Below, piece by piece: positions 1 through 8,301 of a stretch of DNA of 34,871 nt. This DNA comes from Candidatus Stahliibacteriota bacterium (GTDB lineage: Bacteria > Hydrothermota > Tepidihabitantia > B3-TA06): NCBI GenBank assembly GCA_004375895.1, contig SOJW01000063.1, positions 1 to 34,871 on the forward strand, read 5' to 3'. The notes below the pieces were generated by a model that did no database searches, was not told the DNA's origin, and saw only the letters and a list, made by a program, of their open reading frames with translations. Every line of letters begins with the position of its first letter. The stretch's first letter is position 1. Made by a program: the position numbers and the translations under genes.

Positions 1-13
1 GCTCAAAGTGTGA

Positions 14-955
14 TTTGCCACGTACTGTGCGGTGCTGGTGTGGGAGGAAAAATACGGTCAGGAGGGATACGACGCCTACGCTCGTTGGATAATGGATCTC
101 TATCTTGAATACGGTCAGCGCCATCCTCTCTACGATCCACCGTGGAGCGATCTCTTTGGTGTTACTACCTATGAGAAGGGGGGAAGCGTTATGCACATGC
201 TGAGGCAGGTTTTAGGGGATTCGGCGTTCTTCGCCGGGCTGAAAGAGTATGGCTGGCGCAACGCAAACGAGGCTGTTATCACCGACGATTTCCAGGATGT
301 AATGGAAGAGGTGGCAGATCAGGATCTTGACTGGTTCTTTGACGCCTGGATATACGGGCCAGGCCATCCTCACTACGAGACAGGTTGGAGGGTACATCCA
401 CCCTCCTACCAATCCAGCGCGGCCTACGAGGTAGAGTTTGCGGTATCTCAGATGCAGAATCAGAGTCAACACTATTATCCTTTCCGGATGCCTGCCGAGA
501 TCGGTATCTACCACGATGGTGCAGAAGAGATTATCTCGTTTATTGACAGCATCGGCTATCAAAGATTTTCGGTTGAGGTTGACTACGAGCCGGATTCGTT
601 CCTGTTCGACCCTGCCAACAAAATTCTATGCGAGTTAGTCTACCACGATGATATAGATGACGTTCCCCAGCCGGGTATAGCAGAGCAGCCGGTTGCGGCC
701 ATCGGTGCGAATCTCGCCGCCGACGCACTCTTCACCGATCTTCTGCACGTTCGCTTCAGCAATCCGGGGTCCGAGCCCATAACCCTCTCACTTTACGACG
801 CTTCGGGCAGACGCGTCAAGGTTTTCTACCAGGGAAAGACCAGGGAGTTCTATCGAGTATATCCGTTGCATGAACTTGCCGCCGGTGTTTACTTCGTTCG
901 CCTGGAGCAGGCCAGCGGTTCTTATACGTCGGTAAAGACTGTCAAGATCAGGTAA
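14..955 (+). CDS. M1 family metallopeptidase, 3' part, with C-terminal sorting domain (5' truncated by window edge)
   Basis: This is the C-terminal part of a gluzincin (M1) aminopeptidase. It aligns with the complete neighbour downstream from FATYC onward, including the TTYEKGG block that carries the catalytic tyrosine in this family. The HEXXH motif must lie upstream of the window. The last ~75 residues form an Ig-like sorting module (LYDASGRRVKVF, then AAGVYFVRL, ending in KTVKIR), so the protein is probably secreted through a type IX-like route. An in-frame TGA at 11-13 sits exactly where the zinc-ligand NEG motif is expected. A GTG at 32 is the first possible start inside the window, but I think it is internal. 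The next gene starts 3 bases after the stop, so the two form one transcription unit. Confidence 0.85.
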   Translation, partial: FATYCAVLVWEEKYGQEGYDAYARWIMDLYLEYGQRHPLYDPPWSDLFGVTTYEKGGSVMHMLRQVLGDSAFFAGLKEYGWRNANEAVITDDFQDVMEEVADQDLDWFFDAWIYGPGHPHYETGWRVHPPSYQSSAAYEVEFAVSQMQNQSQHYYPFRMPAEIGIYHDGAEEIISFIDSIGYQRFSVEVDYEPDSFLFDPANKILCELVYHDDIDDVPQPGIAEQPVAAIGANLAADALFTDLLHVRFSNPGSEPITLSLYDASGRRVKVFYQGKTREFYRVYPLHELAAGVYFVRLEQASGSYTSVKTVKIR

Positions 956-958
956 GCC

Positions 959-2872
959 ATGAGAGCATTGGTAAACATTTTACTTATCCTCACTGCCTGG
1001 TGGCCCAAAGAGCGAAGCGGGTTGGAGCACCATCCGGTTATGGATTTTGACAATCTGATTATTGAAGATACGACCCTTACCTGCGACGTGCTGCACTACA
1101 AGCTCAGCCTTGACGTGGACATACCTGCCGAGACACTTTCCGCCCAGACTGAGATTACACTCAAGATGCTTGAGCCAGGAGACTCCTTGATACTTCACTT
1201 CGTGGGGATGGAGATCGCCGGGATAGATGAGGATGCTACTCCGCGCTCCTACAGTCGAGTGGATTCATCCCTCATCGTTTCCTTGGATCGCACTGCTTCT
1301 CTAGGGGAAGAGATTACCCTGACCATAGCCTATCACGGTCAACCCACGCGTGCTTCCAGTGGATTCGGGAAAGGGCTTTATATAGACTCCAGCCAATCCG
1401 ATGATGCAGTAACCTATACCTGCAACGCCCCCTGGGCTGCCAAATACTGGTTCCCATGCCAGGATAATCCGGCTGATAAAGCGACGATGGAGATGTCGGT
1501 AACCGTTCCCGAAGGCTACGAGGTTATATCAAACGGAATGTTGATCTCAGCAGAAAGGACCGGTGCTCAGTGGGTCTTTAATTGGCAGGAGAATCACCCG
1601 ATAGCCACCTATCTTATCGCCTTTGCCGCATCGAAGAACTACGCACTAACCACAGATACCGCCTCGATCGACGGCACACCGCTACCCATCTACCACTGGG
1701 TGCTTGCCAAGGACTCCGCCCAGGTTACCCCTAAGCTTATGCGGGTGAATGAGATAGTGGAGTACTTCTCCGAGCTCTTCTATTCTTATCCTTTCCTTGA
1801 CGAGAAGTATGCCCACGTTCATTTCCCTGTACGGGGTGCTATGGAGAACCAGACCTGCACCCACATCAACACCGGCATCGACTGGGGTGACTGGGACGTT
1901 ATCGTTGCCCATGAGCTTTCTCACTCCTGGTGGGGCAATGCCACAACCTGCCGCAAGCTCAAGCACATGTGGCTGAATGAGGGTTTTGCCACCTACTGCG
2001 AGGCTCTGTGGATTGAGCACCGCGACGGGGCCCAGGCGTATCAAGAGTACTATGAGAACCAGATAGCGGGCTACTACCTGGGGCGCTTTTCTGCACATGA
2101 CGATCCCATACTTGATCCACCCTGGTCGGAGATCTACTCTCCTCTTACATACGAGAAGCCTGCCGCCGTCCTGCACATGTTGCGGCGGATTGTAGAAGAT
2201 GACGAGTTCTTTAGCATCCTTCGAACCTACGTCGAGCGTTATCAGGATTCCACCGCATTGAGCGAGGACTTCGAGGCGGTGGTGGACGAAGTCACAGGGC
2301 AAGACTACTCCTGGTTCTTTAACCAGTGGCTCAGGGCTCCTGGCCATCCTGAATATCTAATCAGCTGGGGTGTTGAGCCGACAGGCGATTCTGTACGGGT
2401 AATCATGAGATTGCGTCAGACCCAGAGCTGGCCGCCTGATGTTCCAATATTTCAAATGCCGGTTGAGTTCGGTCTCATTGAAGGTGCAGATACCAGCTTC
2501 GTTTCGTTCATTGACAGCCTCGAAGATCAAAGTTTTGAGGTTACAATAGGCGGTGCACCTGATGAGGTTATCTTCGATCCACACGGCAATCTGCTCTGCG
2601 AGATTGAGGTATCCGGCATAGCCGAGAAGAACCCGGATGATGGTTCAGGTTTTGTCTGCTCAACCATCTGTAGTGGCTTGCTGGAGTACTCTTGTGATGC
2701 TAACCAGCGCGTCGATATTGCTATTTACGATGTAGCGGGACGCCAGATTGAAACTTGGTCAGGTATCAAGGAAAGCGGTTCCCTGGATCTTGGGCATTTG
2801 TCAGGCGGGGTCTACTTCCTGAGGATCTCAAATCCCGTCTCACAGACGCATCGAGTAGTTCTCATCCGGTGA
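959..2872 (+). CDS. M1 family metallopeptidase with C-terminal sorting domain
   Basis: A complete 637-residue zinc aminopeptidase-like enzyme, probably digesting peptides outside the cell. A short hydrophobic stretch at residues 5-15 (VNILLILTAWW) serves as a signal peptide. The substrate-binding motif GAMEN is at 293-297, the zinc motif HELSH at 318-322 and the third zinc ligand Glu at 341 in NEGFA, which is the correct M1 spacing. TYEKP supplies the catalytic tyrosine. The C-terminus carries a Por/T9SS-like module (IAIYDVAGRQIETW, SGGVYFLRI, final VVLIR). It is a tandem paralog of the preceding gene and has no promoter of its own in the 3-base gap. The ATG at 959 has no strong Shine-Dalgarno sequence, so translation is probably coupled to the upstream gene. 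Confidence 0.93.
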   Translation: MRALVNILLILTAWWPKERSGLEHHPVMDFDNLIIEDTTLTCDVLHYKLSLDVDIPAETLSAQTEITLKMLEPGDSLILHFVGMEIAGIDEDATPRSYSRVDSSLIVSLDRTASLGEEITLTIAYHGQPTRASSGFGKGLYIDSSQSDDAVTYTCNAPWAAKYWFPCQDNPADKATMEMSVTVPEGYEVISNGMLISAERTGAQWVFNWQENHPIATYLIAFAASKNYALTTDTASIDGTPLPIYHWVLAKDSAQVTPKLMRVNEIVEYFSELFYSYPFLDEKYAHVHFPVRGAMENQTCTHINTGIDWGDWDVIVAHELSHSWWGNATTCRKLKHMWLNEGFATYCEALWIEHRDGAQAYQEYYENQIAGYYLGRFSAHDDPILDPPWSEIYSPLTYEKPAAVLHMLRRIVEDDEFFSILRTYVERYQDSTALSEDFEAVVDEVTGQDYSWFFNQWLRAPGHPEYLISWGVEPTGDSVRVIMRLRQTQSWPPDVPIFQMPVEFGLIEGADTSFVSFIDSLEDQSFEVTIGGAPDEVIFDPHGNLLCEIEVSGIAEKNPDDGSGFVCSTICSGLLEYSCDANQRVDIAIYDVAGRQIETWSGIKESGSLDLGHLSGGVYFLRISNPVSQTHRVVLIR

Positions 2873-2929
2873 GATAAACTAACGCAGGACAGCCCCGCCC
2901 TTCCTTATTCCTTCAGTTAATTCCAGAAC

Positions 2930-4930
2930 CTAGTAGATGACTATCTTCCCTCTGAATTCTTGATTCTCCACGTCTAATCGGTAGAAGTAGACACCCGGCT
3001 GCTGCACGATCCGAAAGCTTGCTTCTCCATCCTCGATCCTTCGAGAGTACTCCGCGATGCGCTGGCCGGCAACGTTGTAGAGGAGAAGCGCTGCTTTGTC
3101 TGAATCCGTTCCAACAGTCAGTCTGACTTCAACCTCATGGCCGATAAGGGATGTGGTGACGGAGGGTGGTCTGTCAAGCGACTCGGCGATCCCGCCTGTT
3201 GATTCGTTGCGATAGTAGCGCAGGCGACCGCCGGTCACAAGGTAAAGATCCAGGTCGCCGTCTCCATCCCCATCGCAGAGACAAGGGTTGCCGCTGATCC
3301 CAAGGCTCTTGAACACCTCGTCGTGACGCTGCCAGCGAGGATTATTCTGTCCGCTGTTGAAGAACGCAGTTAACTTTCCATTTTTAATACCTACTGCCAG
3401 ATCGGCCAGGTTCAGGTCGTTATCTGTGATGTCGCCTGCGGCGAAGTAGGTTGGTCGTATTCCTTCCAGGCCACTCACCAAAGCTTCGTATTGCATATAA
3501 TTGGGATTAGCATCGGAGCGAGTGTTGATGTAAGCGGTGAGGAGTGAGTCTTCTATCGATACCCCGATGACGTCCATATCACCGTCACTGTCTACGTCCA
3601 GAAGGCATGAAGGGAACAGTTCAGGCAGGTCTTGTAGCGCTTCTTCGTCCTTTACACAGACAGGCTGCTCGGCTGTCCCCTGATTGCGGTAGAGGGTGTT
3701 GGCTCCGTCGAGATTGAGAACGTAGTCTAAGAGACCGTCATTGCCGAAATCAACGTACTGTAGGTGGGCAGGGTTTATCTGTAAAGGATCATCATCTGGC
3801 GGTTCCAGAGACCAGAAGATGGTTTCGGATTCACGCTGCCAAAGGTTGTATTCCCCCGTAGAGAAGGAATAACGTTTCATGTGGGGAATGTAATACTCCT
3901 TGGGCATGGGAAATTCAAAATCCCAATGATATTCCATGTTAATAAGCGCGAGTTCGGGGATATTGTCAGCATTAACATCAGCGGCTGCCGGGTAGACAGT
4001 GTGTATCCCACCCCACAAGAACGGATGATCGCAATCGTGCAAGACGCTATCACCAGAAAATTCACCAGGAACGTAAAGATAACCCTCCGGATGCATATAG
4101 TAATCCACCAGCACAATATCCTGAATGTCATCGGAGTTCCAATCGAGAACCGCGATGTCATCCAACAGGGTTATCGAATGTGCAGTTTCCTCATCCCATT
4201 CCGGAGCCGTTCCCGATCCTCGGTTGATTAGTACATCCACGTCGTTGCAGTCGTGGTCGTAATACCACCGGACAAAGACAACGTCCATTACGTCATCGTT
4301 ATTCCAGTCGATCCAGCAGGCGTATTGCATCATATCTACAGGGTCCAGGTAATTGCCGATTTTGAAGTAGGTTGAATCATACTCCCACTGGGGTTCCTGA
4401 GGGGTGCCGGTATTCCACCACATAGCCAGCAGGTAATGATGTTCTTCATCTTCCCATCCACCCAGCATATCCATGTCACTGTCTCCGTCAACGTCGGCGA
4501 AATCTGGATGCCAGGGGATTGAATCTTCATGCAAATCATCAAAGAAGGTGGTATCCTTAACCCAGGCGGTATCGATGTTGACGTATGCAAAGATGCTGGA
4601 GCCATCAACTATTACTATCTCCTCGCTTCCACTGCCGTCAAGGTCACCTGCTCCAAGAGAGTGTTCTCCTCCCGAGCTAGGCACCCAGTCTATCCCCTGG
4701 GCAAGATGATTGTTGCGTGTCCACAAGGGCTTGTCCGGCTCGTCAGTTGTATTCTCAAATGCTTTTACACCATCGCTGCCGGGCCTTAACATGTCCTCGT
4801 CTTCGTCGCCGTCCATATCCAGGAAAACCACTTTGGAGGATGTGAACTCCAATCCCATACTTATCTCTTCCTGGGTAGCATCAACCCACTTCCAGTCGGA
4901 AAAAAGGGTCAAAACCACAAAGATGAACAC
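2930..4930 (-). CDS. Exported FG-GAP/VCBS-like repeat protein with C-terminal sorting domain
   Basis: A 666-residue secreted protein, likely a calcium-binding beta-propeller at the cell surface. The N-terminus (FIFVVLTLF) is a short signal sequence. About nine Asp-rich repeats of the FG-GAP/VCBS type are visible, for example LDMDGDEDEDML, DVDGDSDMDMLGG, DVDSDGDMDVIGV and CDGDGDGDLDLYLV. The end (YNVAGQRIAEYS, PGVYFYRL, KIVIY) is a sorting module like those of the peptidases. The start is a GTG at 4930 with AAGGAGG five bases upstream. The gene converges on the M1 pair with 57 bases between stops and no clear terminator. The biochemical role is unknown; adhesion or polymer binding is only a guess. 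Confidence 0.85.
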   Translation of the reverse strand: MFIFVVLTLFSDWKWVDATQEEISMGLEFTSSKVVFLDMDGDEDEDMLRPGSDGVKAFENTTDEPDKPLWTRNNHLAQGIDWVPSSGGEHSLGAGDLDGSGSEEIVIVDGSSIFAYVNIDTAWVKDTTFFDDLHEDSIPWHPDFADVDGDSDMDMLGGWEDEEHHYLLAMWWNTGTPQEPQWEYDSTYFKIGNYLDPVDMMQYACWIDWNNDDVMDVVFVRWYYDHDCNDVDVLINRGSGTAPEWDEETAHSITLLDDIAVLDWNSDDIQDIVLVDYYMHPEGYLYVPGEFSGDSVLHDCDHPFLWGGIHTVYPAAADVNADNIPELALINMEYHWDFEFPMPKEYYIPHMKRYSFSTGEYNLWQRESETIFWSLEPPDDDPLQINPAHLQYVDFGNDGLLDYVLNLDGANTLYRNQGTAEQPVCVKDEEALQDLPELFPSCLLDVDSDGDMDVIGVSIEDSLLTAYINTRSDANPNYMQYEALVSGLEGIRPTYFAAGDITDNDLNLADLAVGIKNGKLTAFFNSGQNNPRWQRHDEVFKSLGISGNPCLCDGDGDGDLDLYLVTGGRLRYYRNESTGGIAESLDRPPSVTTSLIGHEVEVRLTVGTDSDKAALLLYNVAGQRIAEYSRRIEDGEASFRIVQQPGVYFYRLDVENQEFRGKIVIY

Positions 4931-5097
4931 AACTACCTCCTTTTTAATTCACCTATACAATAACTTTAATGTGAATAAGAGCCTTGTCAAGTCCTGTGGA
5001 AAACTCTTCAGCAGAAAAATTTCGCCCATCTATTGGCCATTCTAACTTGCAATACCGTATTTGTCAAAAGAAATGAAACATACCCGGCAAGTCATCT

Positions 5098-6288
5098 TTA
5101 GCTAACTTTTCTGCGGGCAATCTGTGTGGGAAGGAATAGGGCAGCTGCCATCAAAGCCAGACCCGCACCAACCGAAAACGCCACCTGGGCTGAGAATTTA
5201 TCCCACAATAGACCGAAGATCAAACTCGCTGGGAAGAGCATCAAACCGATAAGGGTCTCGAACACCCCGTAGGCGGTGGCGCGGCGCTCGGCTGGGACAA
5301 GGTCGGCAATGAACGCACGGAAGATGCCGCTCGAAAGCCCGTAGTAGATGCCGTATCCCGCGAAAAGAAGCCAGATAGCCAGGGGTGATGAAAACCTGCC
5401 GAACATGAAGTAGATGCCAGCATAAACGAAGAAGGATGCAAAGATGATCCAGCGGCGGTTAATGCGGTCGGAGAGTGAACCGAACAAAGGGCTTGCGAGC
5501 GAGCCCACGATGGCGTAGATAGACCACAACAGAGGCATCCAGTACTGGTCAATACCCACCTCACGCGCCCGCAGGAACAGGAACGCGTTTGAGGAGTTGC
5601 CTAAAGTAAAGATCACGATTACCGCTGCAAACCACTTGAACCGGCTGCTTAAGGCACCTTGTTTCCTTAGCTCGGCGGCAGCGGTCTTGAGGGCCTTGAT
5701 CTCACGTACGAAGAAGATGAGGCAAACTGCTACAGCCGCCGGGATAACGGAGAGCAAAAAGACCATTCGCACGTTGTTCTTAGCTAGGTAAAGGACAAGC
5801 ATCGCCAGCAGAGGTCCCCCAGCGGCACCCAGGCGATCCATGGCCCGCTGGAACCCGAAACCAAGGCCACGGCGCTTTTTGGATACCGATTGGGAGATGA
5901 GCGTATCGCGAGCCGGCGTACGGATGCCCTTGCCCGTGCGCTCTGCAAACTTGACACCAAGCACCACCCCCCAGTGACCTGCAACGGCAAGGAACGGTTT
6001 GGTAATAGCAGATAGGGTGTATCCCAGGAATACAAAAAGCTTGCGCCGCCGCAGACGGTCCGAAAGCCAGCCGAAGAACGCCTTGGTGAGCGATGCGGTG
6101 GACTCGGCGATCCCCTCGATTATCCCGATAAGTGTGTTGTTTGCCCCAAGGCTTGCAAGAAAACCGGGGATAAGTGGATAGATCATCTGGCTTGCGAGAT
6201 CGTTGAAGAAGCTCACAAACCCCAGAAGAATAAGGTTGCGGCGTCCGCCCCTGGGGCGATCAGCGAGGGTCTTAGAGGTTGAGTTCAT
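5098..6288 (-). CDS. Major facilitator superfamily transporter
   Basis: A 396-residue inner-membrane protein with about 12 hydrophobic segments. MFS motif A is clear at residues 73-82 (GWLSDRLRRR) between helices 2 and 3, and a degenerate copy, FGSLSDRINRRW, lies at the equivalent place in the second half, as expected for this two-fold family. The N-terminal part (SFFNDLASQMIYPLIPGFLA) resembles bacterial drug/metabolite efflux-type MFS proteins, but the substrate cannot be read from sequence. The ATG at 6288 has AAGGAGA upstream, and a TTGACA/TATAAT promoter lies at 6311-6337. It is transcribed away from the tRNA-Gly gene. Confidence 0.92.
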   Translation of the reverse strand: MNSTSKTLADRPRGGRRNLILLGFVSFFNDLASQMIYPLIPGFLASLGANNTLIGIIEGIAESTASLTKAFFGWLSDRLRRRKLFVFLGYTLSAITKPFLAVAGHWGVVLGVKFAERTGKGIRTPARDTLISQSVSKKRRGLGFGFQRAMDRLGAAGGPLLAMLVLYLAKNNVRMVFLLSVIPAAVAVCLIFFVREIKALKTAAAELRKQGALSSRFKWFAAVIVIFTLGNSSNAFLFLRAREVGIDQYWMPLLWSIYAIVGSLASPLFGSLSDRINRRWIIFASFFVYAGIYFMFGRFSSPLAIWLLFAGYGIYYGLSSGIFRAFIADLVPAERRATAYGVFETLIGLMLFPASLIFGLLWDKFSAQVAFSVGAGLALMAAALFLPTQIARRKVS

Positions 6289-6310
6289 CCATCTCCTTAT
6301 CCGGTCGTCA

Positions 6311-6337
6311 ATTATACACCAAAGGAGAGCTTGTCAA
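6311..6337 (-). promoter_or_regulatory. Promoter of the MFS transporter gene
   Basis: On the minus strand TTGACA (6332-6337) and TATAAT (6311-6316) are both perfect hexamers, though the spacer is only 15 bases. The short leader that follows carries the AAGGAGA ribosome-binding site of the MFS gene. Confidence 0.65.
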
Positions 6338-6352
6338 TCGGTTGAGGCAATC

Positions 6353-6380
6353 TTGACATCTGTGGGGTGCTTGCTATACT
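6353..6380 (+). promoter_or_regulatory. Promoter of tRNA-Gly
   Basis: TTGACA (6353-6358) and TATACT (6375-6380) are separated by 16 bases, and the mature tRNA begins 9 bases after the -10 box. It is back to back with the MFS promoter. Confidence 0.75.
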
Positions 6381-6388
6381 TTACCCAG

Positions 6389-6460
6389 GCGGTGGTAACT
6401 CAATGGTAGAGTAACGGCCTTCCAAGCCGTTGGTTGCGGGTTCAAGTCCCGTCCGCCGCT
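6389..6460 (+). tRNA. tRNA-Gly(UCC)
   Basis: A full cloverleaf can be drawn. The acceptor arm is GCGGTGG paired with CCGCCGC (one G-U pair). The anticodon stem ACGGC/GCCGT holds the loop CTTCCAA with anticodon TCC at 6421-6423. The T arm is GCGGG-TTCAAGT-CCCGT. The discriminator is T, as usual for bacterial glycine tRNAs. CCA is not encoded. A T-rich run directly follows the gene. Confidence 0.97.
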
Positions 6461-6521
6461 TTTTATTGTCACCCCACGCGCCTGCACCCCGGTCGGGTGA
6501 AGCAGATTCGTGGGGTAAAAA

Positions 6522-6587
6522 AAGCTGGTCAAAAGGTGGACAAAAGCTGGTCAAAAGCTAGTCAGAAGGTGGTCAAAAGCTGGTCAA
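6522..6587 (+). repeat. 11-bp tandem repeat, six units
   Basis: Six consecutive units of consensus AAGCTGGTCAA run without a gap. Units 1, 3 and 6 are identical; units 2, 4 and 5 differ by one or two bases (AAGGTGGACAA, AAGCTAGTCAG, AAGGTGGTCAA). The period is not a multiple of three and no gene crosses it. There are no spacers, so it is not a CRISPR array. Confidence 0.95.
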
Positions 6588-6615
6588 AATCGGGGTAATT
6601 GGGGGTATTTGGGGG

Positions 6616-6637
6616 GCGGGCTAAGAGCCCGCGCTAC
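6616..6637 (-). repeat. GTAG-hairpin element
   Basis: Seven-base arms GCGGGCT/AGCCCGC enclose AAG and are followed by G and then CTAC. Read on the minus strand this is GTAG followed by a hairpin, the layout shared by at least seven other spacer elements in this window. Confidence 0.6.
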
Positions 6638-6661
6638 AATCCCTCTCCCTAAGGGAGAGCG

Positions 6662-6692
6662 GTCTTTTTGGCGAAGCCAAAAAGGAGCATTA
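6662..6692 (+). repeat. Palindromic element of the TCTTTTT/AAAAAGGAGCAT family, copy A
   Basis: The arms CTTTTTGGC and GCCAAAAAG flank GAA, followed by GAGCAT. Relatives lie at 15167-15221, 23328-23360 and 24678-24710, all between genes. T-runs on both strands would let it act as a two-way terminator. Confidence 0.7.
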
Positions 6693-6696
6693 TCTT

Positions 6697-6760
6697 GGGG
6701 TCCCCGCGACATGAAATGACGACGCTTGCGGAGTAACTTTGCGAAGCAGATTCGTGGGGT
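6697..6760 (+). repeat. Interspersed repeat, GGGGTCCCCGC...TTCGTGGGGT family (long form)
   Basis: The body (ATGAAATGACGACGCTTGC, then GGAGTAACTTTGC) is almost identical to the copy at 11049-11114. The ends are the same complementary GGGGTCCCCGC and CGTGGGGT blocks found in shorter members elsewhere in the window. Confidence 0.8.
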
Positions 6761-6768
6761 GAATTCAC

Positions 6769-6797
6769 TTGACATTTACACTCCCCCAGCCTATCAT
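6769..6797 (+). promoter_or_regulatory. Promoter abutting the start codon (predicted leaderless)
   Basis: TTGACA (6769-6774) and TATCAT (6792-6797) have a 17-base spacer. The -10 box ends five bases before the ATG at 6803, so the predicted transcript begins at about the start codon. No Shine-Dalgarno sequence fits. Confidence 0.75.
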
Positions 6798-6802
6798 CCC
6801 TC

Positions 6803-7480
6803 ATGAGCAACGGGAGAAGGTACAATAGGGGGGATTGGATCAAGGTGGGGGTTATAGCTGTTTTGGTTACCTTGATAATACTAGCCCTAGCAATACCATC
6901 TGTCCGCAATGTCCTTGTTGCATTACTCAAGTTACTTGGGGCAGAGGATTCAAACCCTGATAAGCTCAAATATCTCCTCAGCGCTACAGCACAGGTACTG
7001 GGAGCGGTATTTGCCATAGTCTTTTCTATCACACCAATTGTTGTCCAGCAACTGACTCGTTACATTTCTCGTCCCTTGCGATTCGTCTTCAACTCAAGGA
7101 TTATCATATACATCGCTGGGTTTGCTGTCGCAATAACTATACCCCTCTGGGGTTTAGGAAATCCCACGGCTAAATGGGCTCTTCTATCATTGGTTGTAGG
7201 CACCTTCTTTATCATTTCACTAATTTGGTATTTTCGCTACATTATTAGAAGCTCTAGCGTCACCAACCTCATCCCTGTTTTCCACAGGAGATGCTTGGAA
7301 GCAATCGCCAGACATAACGAAGAGGAAGCAAGAGATATGGTCGCCTCCCTAGACGGTATCGCTATAAGGGCCTTGTCGTACAGGGAATTCGAGGTTTTCG
7401 AACAAGCTGAGACTGCCTTGGCAGACTTATTGCTAGAAATAGAAAGAAGCTTTGGAGGTCTAGATGAAGGAACGCCTTGA
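6803..7480 (+). CDS. Membrane protein of unknown function (DUF2254-like layout)
   Basis: A 225-residue protein with four hydrophobic segments, near residues 14-32, 60-85, 98-118 and 126-145, followed by a charged cytoplasmic tail of about 75 residues. The second segment (TAQVLGAVFAIVFSITPIV) and overall layout recall DUF2254 predicted membrane proteins, but the match is too weak to assign. The gene starts at an ATG directly behind a promoter. Its 3' end overlaps the next gene by 17 bases, so the pair is co-translated and the products may work together. Both genes look more AT-rich than the neighbouring 8357 gene, which could indicate transfer. Confidence 0.75.
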   Translation: MSNGRRYNRGDWIKVGVIAVLVTLIILALAIPSVRNVLVALLKLLGAEDSNPDKLKYLLSATAQVLGAVFAIVFSITPIVVQQLTRYISRPLRFVFNSRIIIYIAGFAVAITIPLWGLGNPTAKWALLSLVVGTFFIISLIWYFRYIIRSSSVTNLIPVFHRRCLEAIARHNEEEARDMVASLDGIAIRALSYREFEVFEQAETALADLLLEIERSFGGLDEGTP

Positions 7481-8171
7481 AAAGAGAACCCATGCAGAGA
7501 TACAGGGAAGACTTCGAGATACCTGTATAGAATTCATCGATAATCCCCGCGCCCCAAGGATTATAATAGAAAATCTCGGCAGAGTCGGTGCCGAAGCAAT
7601 AGAATATAATAAGGAGAGAATTGTTAATTATTTCCCCACTGAAGATGCCGCCCGCAACACTATCGTTAACATTGCTAAGTTGTGCGACCGAGAAACAAGA
7701 ATTCGGCTATCCATTCAATGTTTTACCTCGTTGTACCGGATGCTAAAAGCCTTAAAGGACACCGGTAAGGATAAGTCAGCCCAAGAGCATCTAATCGGTA
7801 AGTTGCTCTTTATTTATGACATTCACTTAGATAAAGGATGGAGAGATTGGCTACATTTCCTTTCAGAAAGTGTAATTGAATTTATACCGGAATTCCAGCT
7901 GTTCGATTCTCTTGAAATTTGTCAGAAGATATTTAAGAGAGTCTGGATAACAGCGGCGAGATTAGAAAGCAAAGAAAGCCTCCAACGCCTAGGGAGATAC
8001 TTAAGGGATACGGAAGTAATCGAACGCTTCATCGCCGACGACAAGCCTTTCCGAAATGCAATAGCAAAAGGGGGAACTCTCGGCATTAAGAAAGAGATCT
8101 TTTGCAAGAGGTGGGAATCCCTAAGCAAATTTAGCAGAGCTAAGACCCCGCCTCCTCAACCCTGCCCTTGA
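7464..8171 (+). CDS. Hypothetical helical protein, partner of the preceding membrane protein
   Basis: A 235-residue soluble, probably all-helical protein that I do not recognise. It has no signal peptide or membrane segment. The ATG at 7464 lies inside the end of the membrane-protein gene and has a good GGAGG five bases upstream, so the overlap is real. Many evenly spaced hydrophobic residues suggest a helical repeat or scaffold fold. It could be the soluble half of a membrane complex. The Pro-rich end (PPPQPCP) may be a read-through into spacer sequence. Confidence 0.7.
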   Translation: MKERLEKRTHAEIQGRLRDTCIEFIDNPRAPRIIIENLGRVGAEAIEYNKERIVNYFPTEDAARNTIVNIAKLCDRETRIRLSIQCFTSLYRMLKALKDTGKDKSAQEHLIGKLLFIYDIHLDKGWRDWLHFLSESVIEFIPEFQLFDSLEICQKIFKRVWITAARLESKESLQRLGRYLRDTEVIERFIADDKPFRNAIAKGGTLGIKKEIFCKRWESLSKFSRAKTPPPQPCP

Positions 8172-8191
8172 CATCGTAGCTTGACCCATTA

Positions 8192-8214
8192 GCGAGGCGG
8201 AAGCCTCGCACTAC
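8192..8214 (-). repeat. GTAG-hairpin element
   Basis: Perfect seven-base arms GCGAGGC/GCCTCGC enclose a GGAA loop, then A and CTAC. On the minus strand this reads GTAG plus hairpin. It lies 20 bases after the stop of the 7464 gene. Confidence 0.65.
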
Positions 8215-8221
8215 ATGGGGC

Positions 8222-8290
8222 GTGTTATGTCCTTAGATTTCTGGAGCGTAAGCTCCAAACAGTAATGAGAATGCCCTGAAGGGTACGGGA
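8222..8290 (+). repeat. Interspersed repeat also found inside the PAP2 gene
   Basis: GTGTTATGTCC, a small hairpin TGGAGC-GTAA-GCTCCA and then TAATGAGAATGCCC and GGGTACGGG occur here in a spacer. The same blocks in the same order occur at 24926-24992 within a coding sequence. Confidence 0.7.
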
Positions 8291-8301
8291 TGTGTTACGG
8301 G

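Larger units (their letters stand above)
6461..6768. other. Repeat-rich spacer without a gene
   Basis: No convincing gene is seen here. The stretch holds two members of the CCCCACG/GGGGACCCC palindrome family (6471-6516 and 6697-6760), an 11-bp tandem array, a hairpin with an adjacent CTAC (6616-6637), a CTCTCCCTAAGGGAGAG palindrome near 6644-6660 and an AAAAAGGAGCAT hairpin (6662-6692). The promoter of the next gene follows directly. Confidence 0.75.

Noticed and set aside
1682-2347. A 221-codon leftward frame opposite the M1 gene
   Set aside because: The opposite strand encodes the HEXXH and GAMEN motifs at the same place; the frame is an antisense shadow.
6522-6587. Possible CRISPR array
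   Set aside because: Units are 11 bases, directly adjacent and without spacers; no cas gene is present.
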